A stretch of DNA of 16,110 nt from Planctomycetaceae bacterium (GCA_015062085.1 SUVI01000097.1:1-16110); one strand, 5' to 3'. Shown: positions 6,932 to 14,664, counted from the stretch's first letter. Notes: generated from the sequence alone by a model not told the origin. Made by a program: numbers and translations.

Positions 6932-8785
6932 TCAGCCCGTGAAGTAAAGGTACGCTGCCGTGATCGCGAGGAGGATCAGAACCGAGACGAGAACGTCTAC
7001 CCAGCTCCAGCTTGAGCGGGAAGCAGCGCGTTCTTCGCGGCTCGTGGTACCAAACGTGAGTCCCTGGATCTTCTCGTAATCCGGGGCAGCCGTGGCGTAA
7101 CTGACGGCGATCATGGCGGTGACGCAGATGATCATGATCAGCACGCTGTAGTACTGGAAGTAAATGGTGTTGAGGATCCAGAGGAAGGAGCCTTCCGTAA
7201 ATTCCACGCCGAGCGTTGCGGCCGTGTCGATCGAAAGACGCAGGACTGCAAGCGCGAAACCGATCGTCAGCGCGGCCATTGCCCCTTTTGCATTCATGCG
7301 TTTCCAGAAAACACCGAGCAGGAAGACCGTCAGGATCGGCGGCGAGAAGTAGCCTTGGACGCTTTGGAGGTACTCGTAGAGTCCATTTTTCCCCTGAATG
7401 ATCGGGATCCAGAGCAGACCGATGATGATCATCGCGAACGTTGCGGCGCGTCCGACCCAAACGAGCTGCTGTTCAGAGACGTTCTGACGGAATTTCTTGT
7501 AGAAGTCCATCGTGAAGAGCGTCGCGCACGCATTGAAAACGCCGGCCAGCGAACTCATCAGCGCGGAAAGGAGTCCCGCCACGACGATCCCGCGGATACC
7601 TGAGGGAAGGACTTCGCATACCATCAGGGCAAAAGCGCCCTGGGATTCGCTGGCGATCGCTTTTTTCACGCCGTTTTCTTCCGTGATGAGCGACTGGAGA
7701 CCGTCCGCGCCATGGTACGCCAGAGCAAAGCAGATCATACCGGGGATGATGAAAATGAAGACGGGAAGAAGTTTCAGACACGCTGCGAAAATGCTTCCGC
7801 GGCGCGCATCCGTTTCACTTTTGGCACTCAGGGCACGCTGCACGATGTACTGGTCGGTACACCAGTACCAGAGTCCGATGATCGGTGCGCAGAAGAGCAT
7901 TCCGATCCACGGATAGTGCGAGGTCTGTGATCTGTCTTTGAAGTACCAGGCCTGTTTGGTGATCTTGCCCTCATCGTTCTTTTCGATGACGGGAGCCCAA
8001 GATGCTTCGACGCCCTCCGGAAGCATGGGACGCCAGAGATTCATCATGTCGCGTCCTTCTTCTTTGTTTGCGCAAACGGCCCGCATATTTTCCCAGCCTT
8101 TCGCGAGGGAACCGTCACCGCCGTCTACTTTTCCGAGTGCGGAGAGACCGTAGATCGTGACCAGTGCGGAACCAAAGATCAGGATGCCGGTCTGGAGGGT
8201 CTCCGTGTACGCGACAGCACGCATCCCGCCGAGCATCGTGTAGAGGCCCGTCAGAATGATGACGAGGATCGAGCCGACCCAGAAACTGTCCATTCCCATG
8301 AAATTCAGTTCCGGGAGGAGGACTTTGAAGACGACACCGCCAGCGAAGATGCCGACCGCGACTTTCGTGACGACGTACGCCGCCAGCGAGATGAGCGAAA
8401 GGACCCAGCGTGCGTTTGGCGAAAAACGCTGTTCAAGGAATTCGGGCATCGTGAAGACTTTGCTTCGGACGTAAAACGGCATGAAGACCCACGCGAGGAT
8501 GAGGAGACACCATGCGTGAAGCTCAAAGTGCGCCATCATGACGCCGTCTGTACAGCCGCTTCCCGCCAATCCAACGAGGTGTTCCGAGCCGATGTTCGAC
8601 GCAAAGATCGATGACCCGACGATGAACCAGCCGAGAGAATTCCCGGCGAGAAAGTAATCTTTCGCGGTATTTTTCGATTTGTTGATGACCCACCACGCAA
8701 GACCGAAGAGGAGCAGGAAATATCCTGCTACCACGCAGCAGTCAAGTGAAGTCAGGCCGGAAGTCAGGGCGATCGGGAAGTGCAT
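6932..8785 (-). CDS. SSS/SGLT-family sugar:sodium symporter (probable arabinose importer)
   Basis: A 617-residue polytopic inner-membrane protein of the solute:sodium symporter family, SGLT branch. Signatures: DYFLAGNSLGWFIVGSSIFASNIGSEHLVGLAGSG (43-77), typical of the TM1 sugar/Na+ site; TMPEFLEQRF (112-121); TGLYTMLGGMRAVAYTETLQ (179-198); LWYWCTDQYIVQRAL (305-319), a strong SGLT hallmark; and SALMSSLAGVFNACATLFTMDFY (407-429), containing the conserved sodium-site serines. About 14 membrane helices are apparent. A loop at ~220-290 faces outside or inside between helices. Substrate: its position directly before araA suggests L-arabinose, but SGLT proteins also carry glucose, galactose or xylose. 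The frame opens at an ATG at 8797, but GGAG there sits 6 nt before ATG 8785, making 8785 the likely start. Confidence 0.93.
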   Translation of the reverse strand: MHFPIALTSGLTSLDCCVVAGYFLLLFGLAWWVINKSKNTAKDYFLAGNSLGWFIVGSSIFASNIGSEHLVGLAGSGCTDGVMMAHFELHAWCLLILAWVFMPFYVRSKVFTMPEFLEQRFSPNARWVLSLISLAAYVVTKVAVGIFAGGVVFKVLLPELNFMGMDSFWVGSILVIILTGLYTMLGGMRAVAYTETLQTGILIFGSALVTIYGLSALGKVDGGDGSLAKGWENMRAVCANKEEGRDMMNLWRPMLPEGVEASWAPVIEKNDEGKITKQAWYFKDRSQTSHYPWIGMLFCAPIIGLWYWCTDQYIVQRALSAKSETDARRGSIFAACLKLLPVFIFIIPGMICFALAYHGADGLQSLITEENGVKKAIASESQGAFALMVCEVLPSGIRGIVVAGLLSALMSSLAGVFNACATLFTMDFYKKFRQNVSEQQLVWVGRAATFAMIIIGLLWIPIIQGKNGLYEYLQSVQGYFSPPILTVFLLGVFWKRMNAKGAMAALTIGFALAVLRLSIDTAATLGVEFTEGSFLWILNTIYFQYYSVLIMIICVTAMIAVSYATAAPDYEKIQGLTFGTTSREERAASRSSWSWVDVLVSVLILLAITAAYLYFTG

Positions 8786-8820
8786 GATTTTCTCCATTTC
8801 GATTTTCTGGCAGTGTCCTG

Positions 8821-8841
8821 ATTAAAATTCTGAATTTTAAT
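8821..8841. promoter_or_regulatory. 21-bp perfect AT-rich palindrome between regulator and symporter genes
   Basis: ATTAAAATTC (8821-8830), a central T (8831), then the exact reverse complement GAATTTTAAT (8832-8841). It lies 15 nt beyond the regulator stop and about 36 nt before the symporter start. It could be an operator for a dimeric regulator or an AU-rich hairpin that processes the polycistronic mRNA. No U run follows, and no clear promoter is visible beside it. Confidence 0.5.
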
Positions 8842-8855
8842 TTGATTTTCTATTT

Positions 8856-10064
8856 TTAGGGATAGGGATCCTGTTGGCGTCCCTGTCTGCGAAAATCCGA
8901 GATGGTCATTCCGGATTCCCGCTTGAAAAATCGGCTGAGGTATCCGTCCGTTCCGAATTCACACGCTTCTGCGATCTCACTGACTTTCATGTCGGTTTTG
9001 AGGAGAAGCTGCTTCACGCGTTTCAGCCGTTCAATACTGATGTTTTCGAGGACCGTCTGTCCGACCTCTGCACGAAAACGCGTTTCCAAAACGCGCCGTG
9101 AGACACGAACATAGTTGGCGACTTCCTGCACACTGAGCGCGATCATGGAATTCTGACGGATAAAACGGAGCGCTTCATTGATCACAGGATCGTCGAAAGG
9201 AGGTCTCTCCGTCGATTCCCTGCTTGCGATGCCGATCGGATCAATGTGGAAGGATCTCTTCTCCCGGATCTTTCCGCGCATCAGACCGTCCAGGATGAGT
9301 GCCGCCTGGTAGCCTCCCGTCTCGGAATCAAGGATGACGCTCGACATTCGCGGTGAACAGAGACGGCAGATCAGCGGGTCATTATCGACGCCGAGGACAG
9401 CGACGTCCTCCGGAACGCGGATCCCGTACTCCTGACACGCAGCGATGACCTGACGTCCCCGAACGTCCATCGCCGCGAAAATACCGACCGGTTTGGGAAG
9501 TTCCAGGAGCCAGCGGGCAAGTTCATGGATCTCGTCCGTCCATGGAAGGTCTTTTCGGCGCGGTTTGTAGCGTTCGCATTGGAATCCCGCCCAGTAAAGC
9601 GTCTGGCAGTACGATTCTTCCCGTTCACGCGACCAGAGAACGTCGTGGATCTCTCCAACAAACGCGTAATTTTCACACCGCAGAGACATCAAATGTTCCG
9701 CTGCCATTTTCCCAACGGCAGCACTGTTGACGGAGACCTCGCAGATGTTTCGCAGCGGGTGTCCCGGCGCTTTGTGTTCCTCGTAAAGGTCCAACCCTAC
9801 GACAGGAAGGCCGCTTTCCAGAATAGTCTGTGCGACCTCCGGAGTCTCGATCCGTGCAATGATCCCCGTCGCGTCCCACGTCTTCACGTATTCGATCTGC
9901 TGTGCAAGATCTCCCGGGAAAAGGTGAAACGCCCACGGTCCATAGAGACGCGCGTAACGTTCAATCCCCGAAAGTATCGAACGTCCGACTTCCCGCGAAG
10001 TTTCAACAAGGAGCGCGACTCGGGGGATCGTGCGTCCCATTTGCGGTTTTTGAACGTGACTCAT
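8856..10064 (-). CDS. XylR-type regulator: LacI-like sugar sensor plus AraC-family DNA-binding domain
   Basis: A 402-residue cytoplasmic transcription factor. Residues ~14-280 resemble the periplasmic-binding-protein-like sensor of LacI/XylR proteins (RVALLVETSREVGRSILSGIERYAR; GLPVVGLD; NSAAVGKMAAEHL; GIFAAMDVRGRQVIAACQEYGIRVPEDVAVLGVDND; SSVILDSETGGYQAA), with no N-terminal HTH. Residues ~291-402 are an AraC-type double HTH: VQEVANYVRVSRRVLETRFR, then MKVSEIAEACEFGTDGYLSRFFKRESGMTISDFR. This is the E. coli XylR architecture. By position, 70 nt before the symporter-araA pair on the same strand, it most likely controls the arabinose genes; xylose or another pentose is possible. Start is uncertain: ATG 10064 is favoured, without a visible Shine-Dalgarno; a TTG at 10106 lies too close to the predicted transcript start, and ATG 10040 is a shorter option. 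Confidence 0.9.
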   Translation of the reverse strand: MSHVQKPQMGRTIPRVALLVETSREVGRSILSGIERYARLYGPWAFHLFPGDLAQQIEYVKTWDATGIIARIETPEVAQTILESGLPVVGLDLYEEHKAPGHPLRNICEVSVNSAAVGKMAAEHLMSLRCENYAFVGEIHDVLWSREREESYCQTLYWAGFQCERYKPRRKDLPWTDEIHELARWLLELPKPVGIFAAMDVRGRQVIAACQEYGIRVPEDVAVLGVDNDPLICRLCSPRMSSVILDSETGGYQAALILDGLMRGKIREKRSFHIDPIGIASRESTERPPFDDPVINEALRFIRQNSMIALSVQEVANYVRVSRRVLETRFRAEVGQTVLENISIERLKRVKQLLLKTDMKVSEIAEACEFGTDGYLSRFFKRESGMTISDFRRQGRQQDPYP

Positions 10065-10098
10065 GACAAAAAAACTTGGAAGGCCTAAAATTTTCGCA

Positions 10099-10108
10099 GT
10101 TTGCAAAC
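10099..10108. promoter_or_regulatory. Palindrome GTTTGCAAAC, possible autoregulatory operator
   Basis: A perfect 10-bp palindrome placed at about +8 to +17 of the transcript predicted from the consensus promoter of the regulator gene. A dimer bound here would block transcription. Only the palindrome and its location are seen; binding is inferred. Confidence 0.4.
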
Positions 10109-10121
10109 CCGTTCTATTTTT

Positions 10122-10149
10122 ATTATACGCCGACAGTTTTTTCTGTCAA
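10122..10149 (-). promoter_or_regulatory. Full-consensus sigma70-type promoter of the regulator gene
   Basis: On the - strand, TTGACA (10144-10149) and TATAAT (10122-10127) match the consensus at all 12 positions with a 16-bp spacer. Transcription would start near 10115, giving a ~50-nt leader before ATG 10064. An inverted repeat, GACAG-TTTTTT-CTGTC (10132-10147), overlaps the -35 box and spacer and could be a repressor site, which would make sense for such a strong promoter. The symporter and araA genes downstream may be read from here too. Confidence 0.8.
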
Positions 10150-10319
10150 GGGACTTTTGCGCATTCTTGTGTGTGAATTTGCGAAGAATGGAAATTTTCT
10201 GTTTCGAGGCACGAAAATATTGTGTAGATGCTCGAATAATACGGAAAAATAGACCTTTTATTTAGACAAACTGTAAGTCAGCAGAGAAAATCTGGTCATT
10301 TCTTCGCTCATCATTTCGT

Positions 10320-10336
10320 TTTTGTACTGTACAAAA
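10320..10336. promoter_or_regulatory. 17-bp palindrome resembling an AraR operator
   Basis: TTTTGTAC, a central T, then the exact reverse complement GTACAAAA. The half-site is close to the ATTTGTAC half-site known for the Bacillus subtilis arabinose repressor AraR, though with one extra central base. No AraR (GntR/LacI type) gene is in the window. It lies about 255 bp before the XylR-type gene and 280 bp before the flavin reductase gene. Its partner is unknown. Confidence 0.4.
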
Positions 10337-10417
10337 GGGACAAACACTCTGGTTTTATCGGTTGAGGGGATGGACATTTTCGGAGTGGAACTCATAGAGA
10401 GGATAGGGGGCTGTGAA

Positions 10418-10474
10418 ATGTCAACAAAAGCCGCTAAAATGTCTGAGACGTTGGTTTTCGGGAAACTTTCATGA
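10418..10474 (+). CDS. Possible 18-residue leader peptide ORF
   Basis: An ATG-to-TGA frame of 18 codons (MSTKAAKMSETLVFGKLS) preceded by a purine run ending AGGGGG, 7 nt before the ATG, a good ribosome-site spacing. It lies 141 nt upstream of the flavin reductase start on the same strand. No homology or codon-specific attenuation signature is evident, so it may be chance. Confidence 0.15.
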   Translation: MSTKAAKMSETLVFGKLS

Positions 10475-10615
10475 CATAAAGATGCAGGAAACAGTGTCTC
10501 TGATGTGTTTTTTTCTTTCAGCTAAAATTTTTTCATGCAGGTGCCGATGAATCCATTGATCGGTGGTGTGTACTTCCGAAAAGTGATTTTCCATAGACAA
10601 AAAAGGAATCGGAAT

Positions 10616-11251
10616 ATGGATCCCTCAGTTCTTTTCAAGATAGGCTACGGGCTTTACGTGCTTTCTGCAGAAGAAAACCGTAAAGATAATGCGTGTATCG
10701 TCAACACGCTCGTTCAAGTAACGTCCTCTCCATGCCGTGTGGCCGTCACGGTCAATAAACAGAATTTGACGCATGATATGATCCTGCGGACTGGAAAATT
10801 CAATGCCGCGATCCTTTCCGAGAATGCCGCGTTTCTAACCTTCCAGCGCTTCGGATTCCAAAGCGGCCGAAATGCCGAAAAATTCTACGGCGCCAGTGCT
10901 GTAGAACGTACTGCAAACGGCATTCTCGTCTGGAAAGAGGGTGTGAACGCATTTCTGAGCGGAAAAGTCGTTTCGACGGTAGATCTGGGAACGCACACCC
11001 TCTTTCTTGCCGACGTGACGGACGGTCGGATCCTCGATACACAGACGCCGAGCGCGACTTACACATTCTATCACGAACACATCAAACCTCGTCCTGAGGA
11101 AATCCAGCCGGCAGCAGAGGGAAAGGTCCGATTCCGCTGCAAGATCTGCGGATACATTCATGAAACGAAGTCTGACTCGCTTCCCGAAGATTTTGTCTGT
11201 CCTCTGTGCAAGCATGGACCAGAAGATTTTGAAAGGATCGGACAGAACTGA
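10616..11251 (+). CDS. Flavin reductase-rubredoxin fusion (high-molecular-weight rubredoxin type)
   Basis: A 211-residue cytoplasmic redox protein. Residues 1-~160 are an FMN-binding flavin reductase-like domain (MDPSVLFKIGYGLYVLSAE; NTLVQVTSSPCRVAVTVNKQNLTHDMI; FNAAILSENA). Residues ~172-208 form a rubredoxin-like iron site with C175-x2-C178 (CKICGYI) and C195-x2-C198 (LPEDFVCPLCKHGPEDFERI). In anaerobes such as Moorella, proteins of this layout pass electrons from NAD(P)H through FMN to a rubredoxin and on to flavodiiron proteins that remove O2 or NO. That partner is not in the window. The 16-residue gap between the CxxC pairs is shorter than in free rubredoxins (29) and closer to rubrerythrin-type domains. 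Start: AAGGA at 10603-10607 precedes ATG 10616; the longer frame to 10535 adds a basic, non-homologous stretch. It suggests an anaerobic or microaerobic host. Confidence 0.88.
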   Translation: MDPSVLFKIGYGLYVLSAEENRKDNACIVNTLVQVTSSPCRVAVTVNKQNLTHDMILRTGKFNAAILSENAAFLTFQRFGFQSGRNAEKFYGASAVERTANGILVWKEGVNAFLSGKVVSTVDLGTHTLFLADVTDGRILDTQTPSATYTFYHEHIKPRPEEIQPAAEGKVRFRCKICGYIHETKSDSLPEDFVCPLCKHGPEDFERIGQN

Positions 11252-11283
11252 AACCAACTGAAACGGTATTTCCTGCCCGTCGG

Positions 11284-11310
11284 CGGCAGGCTCAGATCTT
11301 AAGCCTGCCG
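11284..11310. terminator. Hairpin between convergent flavin reductase and MATE genes
   Basis: CGGCAGGCT (11284-11292) and AGCCTGCCG (11302-11310) form a perfect 9-bp stem with a 9-nt loop, between the stop at 11251 and the MATE stop at 11318. An overlapping alternative stem uses CCTGCC at 11272-11277 with GGCAGG at 11285-11290. No T run follows on either strand, so it may work with Rho or as a 3'-end stabiliser for both genes. Confidence 0.5.
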
Positions 11311-11317
11311 CAGGACA

Positions 11318-12712
11318 TCACGCATTTTCTGCGGAAGTATCGCGAGGCGGATCCATATGCAGCTGCCGAGTGACCCAGAGAAAATACCCAAGTGCGATCA
11401 CGATCGAGAAAAGCGTCGCCAATGGTGCTGCGAATCCGAGATGATAAAGCGTCGCATTCGGTAAACAGCTGATCCACCAGGCTGCCGGAACTCGAACACC
11501 AAAGGTACTGGCCAGTGAGTAGATCATGCTGATCAGTGTGCGTCCGCAGCCGCTGAAAAAGGAGTTCAGGCTGAAAATGAAACTCACCAGAATGCAATCG
11601 AGGGTGAACGATCTCAGGTACAGTCCCGCCCCTGACCGAACACTCGTATCCTGAGTGAAGATCGAGGGGAGAAGTTCCGGATAGAGTTGGCTGAAAATCC
11701 ACGTTCCGATCCCAAAGATGAGTGAGAAACTGATCCCGTAACCGAGCGCGGCATACGCGCGTCTTGGCTGTTTCGCGCCCATATTCTGGGCAGTCATCGT
11801 TGCGACGGCACCGGCAAAAGCGACCGGCGGCATCATGCAGAAACCGATGATCCTGCCTGCAACTCCGACCGACGCAGAAGAGATCAGCCCCATGGAGTTC
11901 ACGAAAACCATGATGATGAGGAAAGAAACGGAAATGAGCGAATCCTGCAGTGAAAGCGGGATACCGACTCGCAGTATTTTTCGCACGCACTCTCCGTAAA
12001 GACGGAAATGCCTCAAACTGACCGAGAAACCGAACCCCTTCCAGCACATGTACGCCAAAGCCAGCAGGAAACTTATTCCCTGGGAGATGATCGTCGCATA
12101 GGCCGCTCCTTTTGCCGCAAGTCCCCAGTTTCCGATGAAAAGAAAGTCCAAAACGATATTTAGCGCACACGCAATGGCGACAAAATAAAGCGGAGTTTGG
12201 GAATCGCCAAGTCCGCGATAGATCGCGCTCACCACATTGTATCCGATGATGAACGGAAGCCCAAGAGAACAGAGAAAAATGTAACGGATCGTCTCTGCGA
12301 CCGCTTCTTGCGGAACATGGGCAAGTGCAACGAATTCCGATGTCTTCCACGCTAAGATCGGCGTCAATACCAGTGCGGCAGACGCAAAAAGGACCGACAT
12401 CGTGCCGATCGCACGTGCTGCGCCTTCGTCGTTTCGCTCACCAACGTGAAATCCGATCAAAACAGTCCCGCCGACCGAAAGTCCCATCACCAGTCCCATC
12501 ACGATGTGCATCCACTGCGCACCATTCGCGATCGCGCTGATCGACTCCGGGCCGGCATATAGACCAATGACAAAAAGATCCGTCGCTGAGTACAGGACCT
12601 GAAGCAGCATCGAAAACATCAGAGGGAGCGCAAAAAGGATGAGCGTTTTGGGAACATTTCCCTCTGTGATCGGATTGAATTTCGTTTCTGAAACGTCTGA
12701 AGTCTCTGTCAT
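11318..12712 (-). CDS. MATE-family multidrug/toxin exporter
   Basis: A 464-residue inner-membrane protein with about 12 helices in two homologous halves, as expected for MATE cation:drug antiporters. The first helix carries the family-typical pattern around PKTLILFALPLMFSMLLQVLYSATDLFVIG with GPESISAIA after it; the second half repeats it at ILRVGIPLSLQDSLISVSFLIIMVFVNSMG with ASVGVAGRI. Other fitting segments are GGTVLIGFHVGERNDEGAARAIG, AIYRGLGDSQTPLYFVAIACALNIVLDFLFI and the FFSGCGRTLISMIYSL segment of the C-terminal half. Length is normal. It resembles the DinF/YpnP-like branch more than NorM, but the substrate cannot be read from sequence. ATG 12712 is the first Met in frame; no clear Shine-Dalgarno is visible. 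It stands alone on its strand, with hairpins on both sides. Confidence 0.9.
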   Translation of the reverse strand: MTETSDVSETKFNPITEGNVPKTLILFALPLMFSMLLQVLYSATDLFVIGLYAGPESISAIANGAQWMHIVMGLVMGLSVGGTVLIGFHVGERNDEGAARAIGTMSVLFASAALVLTPILAWKTSEFVALAHVPQEAVAETIRYIFLCSLGLPFIIGYNVVSAIYRGLGDSQTPLYFVAIACALNIVLDFLFIGNWGLAAKGAAYATIISQGISFLLALAYMCWKGFGFSVSLRHFRLYGECVRKILRVGIPLSLQDSLISVSFLIIMVFVNSMGLISSASVGVAGRIIGFCMMPPVAFAGAVATMTAQNMGAKQPRRAYAALGYGISFSLIFGIGTWIFSQLYPELLPSIFTQDTSVRSGAGLYLRSFTLDCILVSFIFSLNSFFSGCGRTLISMIYSLASTFGVRVPAAWWISCLPNATLYHLGFAAPLATLFSIVIALGYFLWVTRQLHMDPPRDTSAENA

Positions 12713-12759
12713 GAAAAATATGTGCGTCTAGCGCAAAATGTAGTGAAATTCTGAAGGAA

Positions 12760-12795
12760 TGTGCCGGGCAGGGCTCTCAATGCGGTCCCGGCACA
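12760..12795 (-). terminator. Hairpin after the beta-helix gene
   Basis: TGTGCCGGG (12760-12768) and CCCGGCACA (12787-12795) form a perfect 9-bp GC-rich stem with an 18-nt loop, 13 nt beyond the beta-helix gene stop on the - strand. The U tract is absent (ATTCCTTC follows), so the termination mechanism is uncertain. Confidence 0.5.
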
Positions 12796-12807
12796 CCGCG
12801 TAAAACG

Positions 12808-14664
12808 CTACCTTCTCGTCTTGGAAAAAGAGCAGGAGGAACCTGCATCCATGCCAAGTTCTTTCTGGTAGTCAGCAAACTTCTCGACGTCAAAGTACTG
12901 CTGATTCAGGTATCGGATCACGTTTTTACCAGGAGTCTGGGAGTAAACGTTCTTTTCGAGCGTCAGACCGTCTCGCCAGTCGTTCTCCATCCGAATGCAG
13001 ACTTCGGTGGAGTCCAGAAAAACGTTTTCCCGGACCACGAACCCCGTCGTTTTTGCACGATTATTGTAAAACATGAGGTGCGCACCGTTCGGATCCGGCC
13101 TCTGACCGTGCGCCCAGCCGTACCCGGCATCACGGCAAATGTTCTTTTCGACCAAAATGTCTTGCGTCACGCCTCCGCTGTTCCAGTACTCAAAAGAGTA
13201 CTCGCTGTTCCAGATCTCATTTTCGCGGTACACGATCCGGATCTCGTTGGAAGGATCCGTCTCACTTCCGCGTCCCTGGTTCGTCAGCGCAGCATCGTAG
13301 ATCTCCCAAATGCGGTTTTTCTCGACGAGACAGTCTTGAGCAGACCCCCAGAATTCCACTCCATTTCCAAATCGGACAGGGATCCCGTCCTCCCGCGTGA
13401 ACTGGTGCGCACCGCCGACGTAAAAAATGTCGCAATTCCGGATGACGATCCGGGCACACGAGCCGCCTCCGAAACCATGGGAAGCCGCGTATGCGACCGC
13501 AAGACCGTCAAAGACAAGATCGTGCTTTCCGCCGTGATTCACGCCGTGCAGTTTCATCGCCAATTCAATACTATCACAGGTTTTCGCAGGATTTTCCGGC
13601 CAGAAAAGAAAAACTCGCTGTGCGGCTGGATCGTAAAAGTAGTCGCCGGGAGCTTGCAGGTCTTCCAGTTTCCATTTTTTGATTCCGCAGCGATGATATT
13701 TCGTGAATTTCCCATGATCGAAAATAATGTTTCCGACATCTTGGACCAGCTGAAACTGAGCATCGGTGAAAAGTTCCCGCGTCTCGATCGGCTGGATCTG
13801 CAGCTCGCAGTTTGCCGGCATTTTTCCGAGATTCAGATGCCAGCGGAATGGACCGTCCATCTCCCTCTCGATCGTCCGCATCGGTACCTTAAATTCCTTC
13901 CATTCCTGCGTCACTTCCAGTTCCGCTCCTATCGCGGCACATTTTTCATGGTATGGAAAACCGCTTTGCAGAACGTGAAATCGAGCCATCTGGAAAGGAA
14001 CTGTTGCTCGTGCTCGAAAACGAAAAATGAACGTCTCGGGCAGTTTTTCGACGATAGGACCTTCTCCCCAAAGCTGAATGTGGTTTGGTGCGCTTCCTGT
14101 TGCTCTCGTCGTGACGGTCAGGATCGGAGCCGCATTTTCCTGCGCTTCGACCCGCAGATCGGAAACCGCCCCGGCCTCTCGATGCAGCGACCAGGAAGAA
14201 TGCGCCAGCTCAAGTTTTTTTCCGTATGTGAACTCCACTTTTCGCGTCGCCCAGATGTTTGGGGAGATCTTGACCCAATCTTTCGTTTCCGAGGCAGAAA
14301 CGGAACCGCAGATCACCGGTTTAGGACCTTTTCCATACGATGAAATGATGATCGGAGCGTCTTTCTCCCCGGAATGACGCAGATTCAAAACCGCCTCCTG
14401 CCGCGCAGCGTAAGCCGGGATCCTCCAAGTACCGCCGCACTGAAAAAGGATCCTGTCTCCCGGAAGAATGTCGGAACGGTTGACCTTTTGGATCGTCTGC
14501 CAGGCTGTTTCAGGAGTGCGGCCGTCTTCCATATCATTTCCCGTTGGCGAAATATAGTAGTCCGCGGCCGAAACACTGAATACGGAAACCGTGAAGAAAA
14601 AAATGATCAGACTCGCCGCAAACAAATTGGCAAAATTGGGCTCGACGTAAAATTTTCTTTTCAT
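12808..14664 (-). CDS. Secreted right-handed beta-helix protein with CBM-like insertion
   Basis: A 618-residue exported protein. Residues 1-33 are a signal peptide (MKRK start, hydrophobic core LFAASLIIFFFTVSVF, cleavage near SVSA-AD). It continues DYYISPTGNDMEDGRTPETAWQTIQKVN (35-62), the usual entry to parallel beta-helix proteins of the polysaccharide lyase/pectate lyase-like kind. Residues ~168-300 look like an inserted jelly-roll module of the CBM4/9 type (SDLRVEAQ..., LTVTTRATG, FIFRFRARA, EWKEFKVPM). Residues ~365-600 are helical coils with repeated NCDI, EKNRIWEIYDAAL, RENEIWN, EKNICRDAG, RENVFLDS. A role in binding or cleaving polysaccharide is likely, but no catalytic set is identifiable. 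Start: GGAGG 5 nt before ATG 14664; the longer frame to 14748 adds a non-signal stretch. Confidence 0.85.
   Translation of the reverse strand: MKRKFYVEPNFANLFAASLIIFFFTVSVFSVSAADYYISPTGNDMEDGRTPETAWQTIQKVNRSDILPGDRILFQCGGTWRIPAYAARQEAVLNLRHSGEKDAPIIISSYGKGPKPVICGSVSASETKDWVKISPNIWATRKVEFTYGKKLELAHSSWSLHREAGAVSDLRVEAQENAAPILTVTTRATGSAPNHIQLWGEGPIVEKLPETFIFRFRARATVPFQMARFHVLQSGFPYHEKCAAIGAELEVTQEWKEFKVPMRTIEREMDGPFRWHLNLGKMPANCELQIQPIETRELFTDAQFQLVQDVGNIIFDHGKFTKYHRCGIKKWKLEDLQAPGDYFYDPAAQRVFLFWPENPAKTCDSIELAMKLHGVNHGGKHDLVFDGLAVAYAASHGFGGGSCARIVIRNCDIFYVGGAHQFTREDGIPVRFGNGVEFWGSAQDCLVEKNRIWEIYDAALTNQGRGSETDPSNEIRIVYRENEIWNSEYSFEYWNSGGVTQDILVEKNICRDAGYGWAHGQRPDPNGAHLMFYNNRAKTTGFVVRENVFLDSTEVCIRMENDWRDGLTLEKNVYSQTPGKNVIRYLNQQYFDVEKFADYQKELGMDAGSSCSFSKTRR

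Larger units (their letters stand above)
10065..10615. other. 550-bp non-coding region between divergent genes
   Basis: The longest stretch without a recognised gene, AT-richer than the surrounding coding sequence. It contains the regulator promoter and palindromes, an inverted repeat CATTCTT (10162-10168) with AAGAATG (10184-10190), the palindrome at 10320-10336, a possible 18-codon ORF (10418-10474) and a T-rich tract (10507-10520). For the + strand flavin reductase gene the best promoter candidate I can offer is weak: TTGGTT (10451-10456), 18 bp, CATAAA (10475-10480). No tRNA or known riboswitch is recognisable. Confidence 0.5.

Noticed and set aside
10065..10106. TTG start giving the regulator 14 more residues
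   Set aside because: It lies about 10 nt after the predicted transcript start with no ribosome site, and the extra residues are not part of the sensor fold.
10535..10615. 27-residue extension of the flavin reductase
   Set aside because: It is basic and unlike the family's start, while AAGGA precedes ATG 10616, where homology begins.
11292..12350. 352-residue open frame on the - strand
   Set aside because: It lies in another frame inside the MATE gene; the translation is rich in Cys, Arg, Phe and His with no membrane pattern.
13078..14343. 421-residue open frame on the + strand
   Set aside because: It is antisense to the beta-helix gene, which has a signal peptide and a strong ribosome site; the antisense translation has no domain features.
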